The translations under genes were made by a program, and so were the position numbers. DNA of 64,000 nt, taken from contig NC_089176.1 of NCBI RefSeq assembly GCF_947507565.1, positions 2,666,001 to 2,730,000 on the forward strand. Reading direction: 5' to 3'. The notes beneath the pieces were generated by a model. That model did no database searches and was not told the DNA's origin. It saw only the letters and a program-made list of their open reading frames with translations. This document shows positions 39,701-51,539 of the stretch, in pieces (the first letter of the stretch is position 1; each line of letters opens with the position of its first letter). This DNA comes from Oscarella lobularis. Taxonomy: Eukaryota; Porifera; Homoscleromorpha; Homosclerophorida; Oscarellidae.

Positions 39701-42700
39701 CGGCGAGCCCGAGCGACTACGCCGCTATTCTCAACAACGTAACCTATATTCATTACTTCAGGTACGCGCTCGCGTATGCCTCTTCCGCGGACTGACTGTT
39801 CTCTCTAGAACGCCATTTGATTTGCCGGATGCTGTTATTACGTTCACCGTGTGGGATGACGATTTCAGTGCTTCTGTCAATGTGACGTACGTAAATTTAT
39901 GAAATTCCGACTCGTCTTCAATGTGACTATTTTTCAGCGTCGAGCTTCGAGCTAATTTTATTCCCGTCGTTGCGTCGAATGGGGACGAGATTGTCGACGG
40001 CATCTATCGCGAGACCGGTCAACCGGTCGGACTCATGTATCCTATTGAAATAATGGACGAAGACCACAGACTCATGGAAAAGTAAGACGACATGAAAAGA
40101 GAAACAAATTTAACTCTCGTCCGAATCACTAGCGTTTCGGTTGTCCTTTTGAATCCACAACCGGGCGACAGAATCGCTCTTGATGCCTTTGCACAGGTCA
40201 ACTCGTCCCTTTCGGCTGTCGTCTCCACTGCTGACGTCATTGTATGCATGATTATATGATTTATATTTTCTCTTACGGTCTCCCCCTCCGCGTAGATTCT
40301 TGCTGGAAGAGCTGCTCCTGATGTCTACGAAACCGCCTTGTCTTCGCTGCAGTTCTCGAACACGCTTCCTCATCCGGCCAACGTGTCCGCTACGACAAGG
40401 CAAGCGAACGCTGCGAATCTACAAAAGAGCGCGTACACATATACGTACAGTATTCGAACATCTCCGCGCACTAATGCACTGATGCATATGCCTGGTTGAT
40501 GGATCGTTTTTCTCTTCACAGGCAGATACACGTGATTGTCTGGGACAAACTGAATGCCAGCCTGCCATTCGTTTTCAACGTCTCGGTTCTGACTTTCAAC
40601 GATCCGCCTGAAATTCAATTCACGAATGCCAATTGGATATTTGACTGGCTGCGTCAGGAGTTAATTCAACTCGTGCCGTCCAATGCAACTCTCGTCGACG
40701 CGGACAATCATCTGATGACAGAAGCCTATATATCTTTCGTTCCTAAACGCTCCGGCGACGTCATTGACGTCGGCGATTTTGAGGCGGTCGGCATACAGAA
40801 GAACCGTCTCGCCAACGGCGACATCGTCATGAACGGAACGTCAAACAAAGAAAACTACCTAGCTGTGCGCAGAAATGTTTGAGCCTTGTACGTCTTATAT
40901 TCATCTTTCTTATCTCAGGCTATCAAATCGACGACGTATACGACTTCGGACGTGGTCGACGGCTATACCGTGGTCAATTTCAGCGTTGTCGACGCCGGAG
41001 GTGCCGTCAGCAGCCCGGTTTCTGTCACCGTGGAAACAAACACGACGTGCCGACGTAAGATAGTTTCGTCGACCCTTCGCTGGATTTTTTGTGACGCTTC
41101 CTTCTGTAGTTCTTCCGTGTGATCCGCTTCCCGACTTATCCAATGTGACTGCTTTGACGCATTCAGTTGGCAGGTCGACGTGTCATCCAAAGGCTTATTT
41201 CTCCTGTTCCCCGTGCTATCACTTGATTGGATCGCCGAATATTACCTGTCTGGAGAACGGGAATTGGACGGGCGGCGTGCCGACCTGCGAACGTGAGGCG
41301 TCTCAGCTCTGTTTTTTTCTGATCTACGTAGGTATCTCTTCTAGTGAAAATGTGTGACTCGCTTTCTTCGCCGGAATATGGCCTCGTGCACGTCGACAAC
41401 TACGCCTGCGGCTCGACAGCCAACTATTCTTGCGACGACTATTTTGCTCTAGTTGGGAATTCGGCGAGAACGTGCTCGCCGGACGAAAACTGGAATGGAA
41501 CCGAGCCACGTTGTCTATTGTATGAGACTTGGTATAATATTGTAGTCTTTCATTATTCCTTTGATAGGATCAACAAAATCCCCGAGGTTACTTTCAGCGG
41601 CAATTTGTCGTCCACCGTCTCCTTTGCCGAAGGCGGATTGTCAGTCGGCTTGCCGCAACCCATCCTAGTAGCCGATCAAGATCATGACGTCTTGATCAGG
41701 TACTTCATATATGTGCTACTGAAAGTTCGATTCGTTTTACTATTTGTTTTTTTTTGTCACTCAGGGCTGTCGTGATTTTGTCACACGCTCGAGTTGGCGA
41801 TCGTCTGCTCGTAAACCAAAACCTTTCTACCGAAAATGTAACCATAGACTTGGCTGCAAACGGACTATCAATTGTCAGCACGCTCTCATTACTCAAAGTA
41901 CAAGGCAATAACGTCCTTTTTTAGATCGTGGAAGGAAAAGCCAATTTGACTTACTACCGCGAAATTCTGTCTACCGTTCAGTTTTCAAACGCTTTTCCCC
42001 GACCAGCAAACGTCTCAGATTCGTCAAGGTGGCGTGACCAACTTGTTTCCTTCTACGTTGTCTAATGGGCAGTTTCACAGACTCGTCACCGTAACCGTGT
42101 CCGACGAATTCAACACGAGTACGCCAGCAGTAATAGAGGTACAATATAGTCTTCAGAGAGTCTTCCGCATTCCTAACTTTTTCTCAAGGTTCTCGTGCAC
42201 ATTTTCAATGATCTGCCAATTTTGACGCCATCGGTCTCCCACGCAAACTTCACCGACGGCGAACCGCCGATCAGTCTTCTCGACCCGTTGACGTCTCTAC
42301 GCGACGAAGACAATCGTCTCGCATCGGAAGCAAACTTGACGGTGATCGATGGACACCCCAGCGGCGACAGACTTCTCGTCAACGTATCGCTAGCAAATCA
42401 ACTCAACATCAACGTAACGGGCATTTCAACGTCTTCGATGATATTCTCTGGACTAGCACCATTGGACCACTATGTGCAGGTATATAGATGACGTTTGTCG
42501 CGTCTATTCATTCGTCAATCGTCGTTTGGTATGACGTAGTTGCTTTTGACCGTGACCTATCACTATTTTGGACTCGAACCGACTAGCGAGCTGAAGCGTG
42601 TCGCCGTCACCGTTACGGACTCGGGCGGTGCCGTCAGCGAACCTCTATGGGTTGTCTGTCGATTATTTGGTGTTGATCCTTTTACGAATTTCGTTCTCAT

Positions 42701-45700
42701 CATCACGTCGAACGGCGTCGACCAAGCCAGCGGCACCTATTACGAAACCGGATCGCCCGTGGGATTGGCGAATCGTATTGAAATTTTTGACAAGGATCAC
42801 TACAATGTAGAACGGTAAGGATTTCTAAATCACTCTTTTTTCTCTTCTAAGTTGAGCAATTCTTCCGCAGTGCTTCGGTTGTCCTTCTGAATCCCCAACT
42901 TGGTGACAAAATCATACTCGACAGCGGCAACTCTTCCCTTTTGATTGCATCGACTGATAATACCATTGTATGGATTACATTGCTCGGTGTGACCTTTCTA
43001 CTGAATAATTGGTGTATATGTACAGGCTCTTTCTGGGAGCGCCGTCCCTGAAGTCTATGAAAGTGCTCTGTCAACACTGCAATTTCTAAATACGCTTCCA
43101 TCGCCGGCTAACTTGTCTGGCATTACAAGGCATGAAGAATTAGTCGCGTGCATATTGTTATTACACGTCGTGCTTACTATATTCCAGGCATATACGAGTG
43201 ACCGTTTGGGACAAGTGGAACGTTAGCGAACCGTTTAGCTTTACCGTCTCCATAGTGCTCTACAACGATCCGCCGCAGCTTCGTTTCACCGATCCCAATT
43301 TGACGTTCGACTGGCTGCGACAATCGTCCATTCAACTCGTGCCGTCCGACGCAACTCTCTTCGACGCGGACAATCATCTGATGGTAGAGGCCTATTTGTC
43401 TTTCGTTCATAAACGCTCCGGCGACGTCATCGACGTCGACGATTTTGAGGCGGTCGGCATACAGAAGTACCGTCTCGCCAACGGCGACATCGTCATGAAT
43501 GGAACGTCAAACAAAGAAAACTACCTAGCTGTGCGTAGAAATCTTTCAGCCTCGTACGTATCATATGTCATCTTTCTTATCTCAGGCTATCAAATCGACG
43601 ACGTATATGACTTCGGACGTAGTCGACGACTATACCGTGGTCAATTTCAGCGTTGTCGACGCGGGAGGGGCCGCCAGCAGCCTGATTTTGGTCACTTTGA
43701 AGACGAACACGACGTGTCGACGTAAGATAATTTCGTCGGCCCTTTAGCTGGATTTTTCGTCACGCTTTCTTGTGTTTATAGTTCTTCCATGTGATCCGCT
43801 TCCCGACTTGTCGAATGTAACTGCTTTGACGTATTCGGTCGGCAGGTCAACGTGCCATCCAAAGGCTTATTTCTCTTGTTCCCCTTGCTATCACTTGATC
43901 GGATCGCCGGAGATCACTTGTTTGGAGAACGGGAATTGGACGGACGGCGTGTCAACTTGCGAATGTACGGCCGGCTAACTCTTCTGTTCTTATGTGATTG
44001 TGACATCGTTTTTTTCCAGTGAAGCGATGCGAAATGCTTTATCCGCCGACGTACGGTCGCATGACTGCTGAGAATAGGACGTGTGGATCTACGGCCGTCT
44101 TTTCGTGCAACGACTATTTTGCACTAGTGGGAAGTTCAACGAGAACTTGCTTACCAAACGAAATGTGGAATGGAACCCAGCCGTACTGTTCCTTGTGAGT
44201 ATTTGAAATGTATTGTAATTCGGTTATTAATTAATTGTACATTTGTAGAATCAATCAACATCCTATGGTTACGTTTGCCGGGCATATAGTTTCTGACATC
44301 GTGTTCACCGAAGGAGAAGCGCCGGTTAACCTGCCGCAGCCGGTCTTCGTTGACGATCCGGATCACGCTAATTTGGTCAGGTAATACTTACATTTTGGAT
44401 TCGTTTTAGCTCGTTTCGCGAGACTTTGTCCTTTAACTAGAGCTGTTGTGACTCTGTCACACGCCCATCACGGTGATCAACTGCTCGTAAATCAAAGTAT
44501 GCTGGCGGATAATGTGACTATTCGAATAGACGACGCCGGATTATCCATTGTGAGCAGACAGAAACAGCGTTACATAGTAATGCCATGCCCTAGCTCATTC
44601 TCTTTCTTAGACTATAGAAGGAAATATGAATCTGAGCTATTACCAACAAATTCTTTCTACAGTCCAATTTTCAAACTGGTACCATCGACCGGCAAACGTC
44701 TCCAACTCGTCAAGGTCAACGGCTGTATAGGCAGCGTAACGCGGCAGTATTTAACATATGCGACATTTTTTGCAGACTCATCACCGTAATCGTCTTCGAC
44801 GAATTCAACGCGAGTGCACCGGCAACGATAGAGGTCGAGATACCCCACGCCTATAAAGCAGCGCAATTTCAACCCTTTGGTCTTTCTCTTTCTTCAGGTT
44901 CACGTGCACGTTTACAATGACAAACCGATGATAGAAATCCACCATCCCAACGCGACGTACGTCGAAGACGGACCTCCGGTCCATTTTCTTGATCCGTCGA
45001 CGTCTCTACGCGACGAGGACGATCACCTCATGTCGGAGGCAAACGTTACAGTGATTGACGGGCACGCTCGCAAGGACAAATTATTCGTTAACGAGACATT
45101 GGCGGCGAATCTCGGGATAAGCGTGAGAGGCGTCTCGTCGACGACGTTGACACTTTCCGGAGTGGCGCCTTCAGAGCAGTACATGCAGGTATAATTGCTT
45201 ATATTATTCATATATTATTTTTTGATTTTTTTGATTTCTAATAGCTTCTTTCGACTGTTATGTATCAAAATTTGAGACCGGAACCGTCCACGGAGCTAAA
45301 GTTCGTCTCCGTTACGGTTACTGACTCGGGCGGCGCCGTCAGCGAGCCGGTGTCAATTTGCATTTTGACGAGTTTGGTCAACGATCTGCCGGGACTTGAC
45401 TTTGGTAGCGGCGTCGGCGTGAACGACGAGATCTCTTTCGTCGAAGGCCAAGCGGCCGGAATTCACATCACCAGTCGACCCCATCGCATTCGCATAGTCG
45501 ATCCCGAAGGAGATAGCATAAAAGGGTGCACTGTTCGATTGACGTAAGAAAAAAAAGGCTCGATTAATTCGTGTCTCGAGTCATTAGACGGCTTTGATTT
45601 TAGTGCCGACAATTCTTCTCTGTTGGACGACGAGGAATACATTTACACGTTCAAGGATCTTCCACCCGGAATCACGGTTACAATTTTGCTCTATTATATC

Positions 45701-46700
45701 TTCTATCAATACATTTGTATGTACGTGCGTAGATGGCTTTTGATCCATCTGGCAAGTTGCTCACCTTCAGCGGAGTCGCTTCGCTTTTGGTAAGTGCTCG
45801 CTGCACGCGGATTGATCAGAATTAAAATTCAATCCTATATTTCTTAGGCGTACGCTTCTGTCCTTCAACGCATCTTTTACGCCAACATAGCCGAAGAGCC
45901 GCGTATTGTCGTCAACTTTACGTCGAACGAGAAGGTCCGTCGGCAGGTGGGATCTTATTTCGCAGAACGTTTTGGTCGCGGAACTCCTACAATTTACGTT
46001 CGCAGATTATCATTGAATTGATGAGTAACGCGTCGTCGATCCCCGTCATCGGTATCGTCGACGTCGACGTCGTGCCCGTCAACGATCACGCGCCTGTGTT
46101 GCTGATCAAAGCGGCGGGTGATTGCGTATCCGTTGGACGTCCACGCGTCCGAGCTCGTCGATCAACTTCAAACGAAAAGGAAAAGAGAACAACCGTTGCT
46201 CCTTCGACAGTGGTAAGAGGTCATTTTCTCTTCTTTTACTTGGTGGCTTTACTTTATCTCAGGCGGCGCCACAAGTTCGTCTTGTGGAACTCGTTTCTCC
46301 GCCGCTGGAATCGTTTGGAGTAGCCGGATCGTCGATTGTCGTTCACTTTTCGCAGGAGACCAACAAGCCAGGCTTGCTGGGAAAAACTCGTCTTAGTCGA
46401 GTTTTGTCAATTACAGGAATTGACGCTGAACGATCCGACGTCATTGCTGAATGGCGAGACGATCAGACGTTGGTCTTGCTCTTTCCTAAATTACCGAGCG
46501 GGATGATTGCAGAGGACTTGTCCGTGGCATTTAGCGGAGGTTCGCGCATATATCCGGTTCCTTTATGTGCACTCTGATTTTATTTTGCTGTCGTTGTAGG
46601 CGGATGCGAGTTTGAAGACTGCGAAAATGGCATTTGTCATCTTGGAGGTCGTAGTTGTTCTGTTGGAGGCGTTTACAAACCTGCTACGCCGGTTCTCTGA
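30792..46700 (+). CDS. Giant secreted or membrane protein: cadherin-like/adhesin repeats, about 17 Sushi (CCP) modules, EGF, cysteine-rich repeats
   Basis: Starts with a signal peptide (MERNPAGVGFLFAALFLALI) in a first exon ending in a GT donor near 30866. Dozens of short exons joined by 50-100 bp introns follow without another start-like signal. Order: cadherin/VCBS-like repeats (about 31040-33050), three Sushi modules (33112-33795), an unrecognised stretch (33846-34828), ten more Sushi modules (34870-37200), one EGF (37258-37372), a large unrecognised exon with an Arg-rich cleavage-type loop and three myxobacterial-type Cys-rich repeats (37437-38765), then a long run of adhesin-like repeats with two inserted Sushi pairs (38820-46600). 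The end is uncertain. A frame with CEFEDCENGICHLGG stops at 46700; an alternative donor gives a hydrophobic tail (MAFVILEVVVVLLEAF) stopping near 46717. Expected role is extracellular adhesion or recognition. I did not resolve every exon; it could be two genes. Confidence 0.7.
33105..37200 (+). other. Sushi (CCP) module array within the giant gene, many modules with two extra cysteines
   Basis: Thirteen modules of about 55-65 residues, usually one per exon: starts near 33112, 33352, 33594, 34870, 35131, 35366, 35597, 35843, 36107, 36335, 36558, 36795 and 37022. Each shows the CCP cysteine pattern and a closing NGTWNGTQTTC-like strand. In several, the usual CDxGY is replaced by CDxC (CDECFEI, CDTCHRL, CNDCHEK, CDECYRL, CEACFLM, CDECCEP), and some also carry an extra upstream cysteine (DSTCSW, SPCGDT), suggesting a third disulfide. 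Two further pairs occur at 41111-41515 and 43780-44190. Confidence 0.85.
33846..34828 (+). other. Unrecognised segment between Sushi modules of the giant gene
   Basis: Two exons, 33846-34080 and 34143-34817 approximately. They encode a beta-rich sequence that begins like a carboxypeptidase-regulatory/Cna-B fold (VNVALTVRDETTGDSLRGAR) and later repeats the theme (RPLAYASVAWNGEDYGHWSA, NGRLCVVVPVWSST). Trp- and Val-rich, with few cysteines. I cannot name the domain; a transthyretin-like sandwich pair is a guess. Confidence 0.5.
37258..38890 (+). other. EGF module, unknown domain, Arg-rich loop and Cys-rich (DUF4215-type) repeats in the giant gene
   Basis: The EGF module (DACESSPCMHGGGCVDLF, ending CFCTSEFVGQQC) is followed by a 1.3-kb exon. 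Its first 200 residues form an unrecognised helical domain. Then comes SGRRRRRRREVAF, a typical proprotein-convertase context. After it, three copies of a cysteine-rich unit begin CGNGQTELPSESCDDGN, CGDGVRAAGEECDTG and CGNGIVNDDEECDNG, like the repeats common in myxobacterial surface proteins and some metazoan ones (PAPP-A-like). The exon ends at YGDK near 38760. Confidence 0.75.
39950..45330 (+). repeat. Internal tandem duplication of about 2.67 kb inside the giant gene
   Basis: Unit 1 (about 39950-42620) and unit 2 (about 42700-45330) have the same order: a repeat with VVLLNPQPGD, an FDWLRQ repeat, a repeat with RLANGDIVMNGTSNKENY, a Sushi pair, and a repeat with DPLTSLRDEDN. Similarity is moderate at the flanks but nearly complete in a core of about 650 bp (roughly 40660-41330 against 43326-43990), introns included, at an offset of 2666 bp. 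This looks like an old tandem duplication with later gene conversion of the core. Confidence 0.85.
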
Positions 46701-46848
46701 CGGCGTTACTAGTTAGCTGCATGTATATGGGTGTATACATACATTTATTTAGCCTTGAGAACTTCGGTTTAAATTTCTTAATCACTAGTACATATTTAAT
46801 GCATTTATCATTTTTTTTGAAATCCGGGGACTTCATCTTCATCCTAAG

Positions 46849-47326
46849 ATGTTCTTTCGCCTGTTCTCCGAGATAATCTCAGCTTCTCGAGGTGCCTTTT
46901 CAAGCTTATGTAACTATTCAACTACTCACGACTTTATTCTAGCGACGAGGCCTCCTTTTAGAAGCGCTTCGCGACTGGGACCTAGAAGCAAAGTCGCAGG
47001 AAAGCGACTCGGCATCAAGAAAGGAGACGGTAAGCAGCATAGATGCATTTCCAACTGCTACACGGCGTGTTGCAGGAGAAGTCGTACGCGAAGGCAACGT
47101 AATCGTTCGACAGAGAGGCACCGTCTTCTTTCCGGGCCTCAACGTGGGAATCGGACGCGATTTCACGCTCTTTTCTCTCGCCAAGGGACGAGTGAAGTTC
47201 GAACGCGTCGCATCGAAAGTAAGCAGTCGCTCAGACTCGAAAGTAAGACGCGAGACGACGAAAGTGAGAAAATTCGTCAGCGTCATATCCGAGCCAAACA
47301 TTCAGAAATTCGATTTAGTAGAATGA
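46849..47326 (+). CDS. MRPL27: Mitochondrial large-subunit ribosomal protein bL27m
   Basis: Exons 46849-46891, 46943-47029, 47076-47326; 381 bp, 126 aa. The N-terminal presequence [14 protein letters not shown] is an Arg-rich mitochondrial targeting-type helix. The core matches bacterial L27: [11 protein letters not shown], then [36 protein letters not shown] basic C-terminal extension follows, as in animal MRPL27. It acts near the peptidyl-transferase centre of the mitoribosome. It starts 148 bp after the presumed end of the giant gene, on the same strand. Confidence 0.94.
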
Positions 47327-47969
47327 CGTAAATTAGGCGAATCGCGTCTGACCTTTTATTATTTCGCACACATTCTCGAAACTCCTCTGCCCTCGCACGT
47401 TGCTAAAGCGCTGCACTTGACAATTGGCAAGGCAAGACAAGCGTATTTTTTATTTGAATACCTGACCTATATACTATCTGGTCCGGGCGTACATGTACTA
47501 TAACATCAGCATTCCATCTATAGTTCGGATTCGTGATCCTTTTTTTATGGTACAATCGGTTTTTTTCTTACGCGGCCCGCTTCCGCGTATTTTCTCCCCC
47601 CGCCCAATCTCATGTGAGCGAATTTTTCTTCTTAAAAAATGGCAAAGAAAGAGACTTTCGTTTGACTTCGGCCTGGTTTCTAGGATAGGTCATTTGCCTG
47701 GCCTTTCCTGCAAATAGAACAGATAGGAAGTGTAGCACGCGAGATCCCACAGCGCGCAGCCCCAGCACATCCAGACTCTCGAGAGAATTACATAGATATA
47801 GATAGTTAGATTCAAGAGAGACGACAAATTCATGAAAACAAAAGTCCAAAAAATGAAGATAAGCTAATTATCGTCATTGTAATTTTTTTACGAGAGAGAG
47901 ATAGAGAAAGAGAAAAAAGCGAGCGCACGCGCGAGAGAGAGAAAACGAAAGAGACTTTTCGTTTCACAG
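47327..47969. other. Intergenic between convergent MRPL27 and ADAP-like genes
   Basis: Includes a purine-rich GAGA tract (about 47890-47960) next to the ADAP-like stop codon. No gene seen. Confidence 0.5.
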
Positions 47970-50033
47970 CTAATAGTCCTGAGCATAGCGCCCGGAAGAA
48001 CACATACCGAGCTGCGTCCCGCCGAAATCGCGCGGGAGCGTGAAAGCCGGTCGCGGGGAGGGAACGGGACTCGGATTTTTGTCCGCCCCGGTGGGCAAAT
48101 CCGGTCGCGGGGGCGGTATCGGCGGCAAATCCCGATCTGCCATGTGATGTGCTGGGGCGCCCGGTGAGGGAGGGAGAACGCGCGCGGGACTGTGGCTACC
48201 GTTTTCTATGGGGCCAGCCTCGTCTTGGCCGGGCAGCCAGGCCATTACGCGTCGAAAGGCGTCTAGCCACAATTTCCACTGGTGATCGTCGTCGGCGGCG
48301 AGCGGGTAGACGCGTCCCGACGAGCCGGCTATCGACGGCACGGTGAGAGACATTGTGAACGCTTTCGTCGTCTTCGCCGTCGTGCCCTCGTCGATTCGAT
48401 AACCTTCGCTCGTGTGACCGAGGACGACTTCGTTGAGAGCGTAGGGATCCTGAAAACAAATGACCATGAACTATTGGAGGAATTCGAAAGAGGTGTGTGG
48501 GCATACAAGTGGACGTTCGAAGTAGTAGAGAATTTTCTGATCCAGGATGAACCATCGTTTACTGAATCGATTGTCCTGTAATGCAGGTAAGAGGAATTGG
48601 TGGGTGCAACCTCCTCCCGACACATACCTTGGGCCCTGTCTTCCACAAGTGTCCTGTTTTCACGAAGTCCCTCGACATTTTCATCGATAACTTCGAAAGA
48701 GAAACGAGGAAAATGAAAGTCATCTCTTCATTTAAGAGGTCGATCAGTGCATAGGAAATTCTCGTCGAGGTCCCAATGAATTAATAATAATAATAATATG
48801 TTGACCCCCTTTGACCCTGACCCCTTTCCCCTGACTGACCCACTGTTCGTCTCGTCCCATCGAGTATAGGCCAAGTCGTTTCGCTTTCGCGTGTCGAATT
48901 GCCACGTACCACTCGATGATTTCCTAAAAAAAACGAAAACAACTGAATCGACGACAAATCGATACCCAAATTCGACGTACTTGTCCGGTTGCCGATCTGA
49001 CGTAATAGTGACGCGTTCGATTTTCCTTTGGATTGTAGTACATCAGGTGCATGCCGTTGGGAATTTCGAGCGCGTCTTCGATCAGCACGGCGTTGATTTC
49101 GGTCAGAATGAGCGTCTCTTTGGGCGCGTCCTTTAGCGAGAAAAAAAGATGACGTCGCGATTAATTAACTAATAGCGAAACGAAACGCACCGATCTCTTC
49201 ACATAGTATCGAAGCGTGTTGTCCGATTCGGACAATTCGAAATATCGTTTGTTATACTCGTTGCGACTCTTTTCTCGCTTGAATAGATCGCCGTGTTTGC
49301 AGCCTAGGAAGGTAGTATAACTCGGATTAATCGCCGACCGGCACTTTGACCGGATTTCTCTTTCTCTCGCTCTCTCACCGGCTAGATACGACGGCTGCGG
49401 CGAACCGTCCTTGAAGTCGTGTCGCTGATACTTCGCCGTAACCCACTGGTCGCGCAAAACCCTATAAAAAAAACGTCGTTCCAGCGCCCCCCGCCCTTTT
49501 CCCTCATATCGAAAGTGCACCCTCTACGGTGCAACAACGAGCATTCCGAACGTACCGCGGACAGCACTCGCTCGACGGTCGCTTGAAACACGGATGATAA
49601 TGCTTCTCGAGTATAGCATTCGACTTGCGATTGCCCGACGCCATCATGAGCTGCACGAGAAGCAAAAAAAATCAATAGCAGGCTTAGTCGCGTCGCGACG
49701 GGCGTCACGTCAAGACGTTTCCTCGCATTCGCGCTATCGTACCTGCACTTCGTCGTCGTCGAACTTGTCCAGCTGTATCGATTTCGTTCGTACGTACGTT
49801 CGGCCGGGCGCTCGATGACTGCCGCAGCATTCCGTGCACACGAACACGGCGAGACTTAGGTTCTGCACGATCGCTACCCAGTCGGGGTCTGCGCGAAAAG
49901 GGCGATCGTTGTTGTTTCCTTTTTCGTTTCGAATCGCCGCGCACTTACTCTCGCGTCGACATTCGGCGCAGCGATCGTTTCCGTCTAGTTTCGCGAGCTG
50001 TTCCATTGCTCGTCGGTTTCGTTCCGCCGCCAT
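47970..50033 (-). CDS. ADAP1/2-like: ArfGAP with dual PH domains (centaurin-alpha/ADAP-like)
   Basis: Ten exons (minus): 49949-50033, 49743-49888, 49556-49650, 49379-49461, 49191-49303, 48981-49130, 48840-48923, 48628-48690, 48507-48575, 47970-48449; 1368 bp, 455 aa (ADAP1 374 aa). The N-terminal ArfGAP zinc finger has CAEC and CTEC pairs and the arginine finger CGSHR. Spacing between the pairs is 20 rather than the usual 16-17, a four-residue insertion (IVQNLS region). Two PH domains follow: FKREKSRNEYNKRYFELSE starts the first and GHLWKTGPKDNRFSKRWF the second, each ending in a Trp helix (EIIEWYVAIRHAK, HQWKLWLDAFRRV). An additional Pro-rich C-terminus (DLPPIPPPRPDLP) could bind SH3 domains. 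Expected role: phosphoinositide-regulated GTPase activation of Arf6-type GTPases. Divergent from endonuclease IV. Confidence 0.94.
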
Positions 50034-50131
50034 TATCCTCTCTCTCTTTGTGTACGGTCAATACGGGCGTTTTCGGAACAAGAAACGACGATAGATAAGT
50101 AATCCGGGCTGTGGCGGGTACGTCGTTTTTA
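50034..50131. promoter_or_regulatory. 98-bp divergent promoter between ADAP-like gene and endonuclease IV
   Basis: Start codons of two divergent genes lie only 98 bp apart. The segment begins with a CTCTCTCTCTTT tract and has no TATA box. Both 5' untranslated regions and core promoters must fit here or overlap. Confidence 0.6.
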
Positions 50132-51314
50132 ATGCAGGAGCCGAGACGAAGCGAGAGGCTTGCAGGAAAAGCAATCAAAACCGACGCGTCGCCTCCGAAA
50201 CTAGCGCGCAAGCGAAAATCGCAGCAGAAAATTGAAAGCAAAGGGAAAATCTGCAGCTCCTCGTCTTCCGTTCTTCCCCTGCTGCTCGGCGCTCACGTCT
50301 CGATCGGCGGCGGCCTTCACAACGCCGTTCACAACGCGATAGAAATCGGCGCGACAGCGTTCGGGCTCTTTCTTCGCTCTCAACGCCAATGGCAAAGCAA
50401 ACCTCTCGCAGACGAAACAGTAAGGACACTCGTTATAGTAGTCAACAATTCAATAATAAAATTTAATTAATTAAGAAATTAATCGTGACGTACAGTGTAT
50501 GACCTAACAGTAAATAGTATTGATAAAAATTCTCAAACTATTTACCCAAAGGTTGATGCGTTCACGAGAGCGTGCGTGCAGCACGGATTCGAAGGCGGAC
50601 GCGCCATTCTTCCGCACGGCTCCTACCTACTCAACCTTGGCTCGCCAGACGAGAGCACACTTGCAAAGAGTCGAGACGCTCTGGTTGAAGAAATGACACG
50701 TTGCGAACGCCTCGGCATCGGTCTCTACAATTTTCACCCGGGATCGACGTGCGGCAAGATATCGATCGACGAATGCATTCGGCGCATTGCCGAGAGTCTC
50801 AATCTGGCGCTGTCGAAGACGCGTCGCGTCGTCGCCGTGATCGAGAACATGAGCGGACAGGGGCACACGATTGGCGGCGATTTTCGCGAAATTCGTCGAG
50901 TCATAGACTTGGTCCAGGACAAGTCGCGCGTTGGCGTGTGCTTGGACACGTGTCACGCGTTTGCCGCCGGTTACGACATCAGTTGCGCTCGAGGATACGA
51001 TGAGATGATGGACGATTTTCAGAAATTCATTGGATTTGAATATTTGAGAGGTGTGCATTTGAACGACTCGAAAGCGGGCGTAGGAAGTCATCTCGATCGA
51101 CATGAGAATATTGGCCGGGGAAAGATTGGCCGCGAGGGATTTCGACGGATCGTCAATGACGTCAGATTGAGAGGAATTCCGATGATATTAGAAACGCCAA
51201 TGACGTGAGCAGTGTCGATATATTGTAATGCTGATGATGAGGGTGGATTTGTGCTATAGCATGGACGACGAAGACGAAATTTTACTACTTCGAAGTTTAG
51301 TTGAAGACCAATAA
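50132..51314 (+). CDS. APN1/nfo-like: Endonuclease IV (Nfo/APN1-type AP endonuclease)
   Basis: Exons 50132-50419, 50552-51204, 51260-51314; 996 bp, 331 aa (E. coli Nfo 285 aa). Metal ligands and motifs of the family are present: GAHVSIGGG, LFLRSQRQW, LPHGSYLLNL, FHPGST, AVIENMSGQG, CLDTCHAFAAGYD, VHLNDSKAGVGSHLDRHENI, and LETP. The N-terminal extension of about 55 residues is rich in Lys and Arg (PKLARKRKSQQK), suggesting a nuclear signal. It cleaves 5' to abasic sites in base-excision repair using three zinc ions. The family occurs in bacteria, fungi, nematodes and other invertebrates but not vertebrates. The start was taken at the first ATG; a longer open frame upstream lacks one. Confidence 0.95.
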
Positions 51315-51539
51315 TGGCAGTTGGTGAAGTAAGGTGACACACTGTAGTTTGATTTAAATTTTTTGGTCAATAACTCCGAATGGGTCTATAATTTCTAGAT
51401 GCGCGCTAGGGAGAAGAGATCATACGTTTAGATAGTGTCAGTTGACCGGAAAAATTTATTAGCGTCACATATGCGCTCTCACGTGAGGCTGCGGTTGCGG
51501 TGCAGCAGAAGTCGCAGTTTCTAATGAGTTTTCGCGGTC

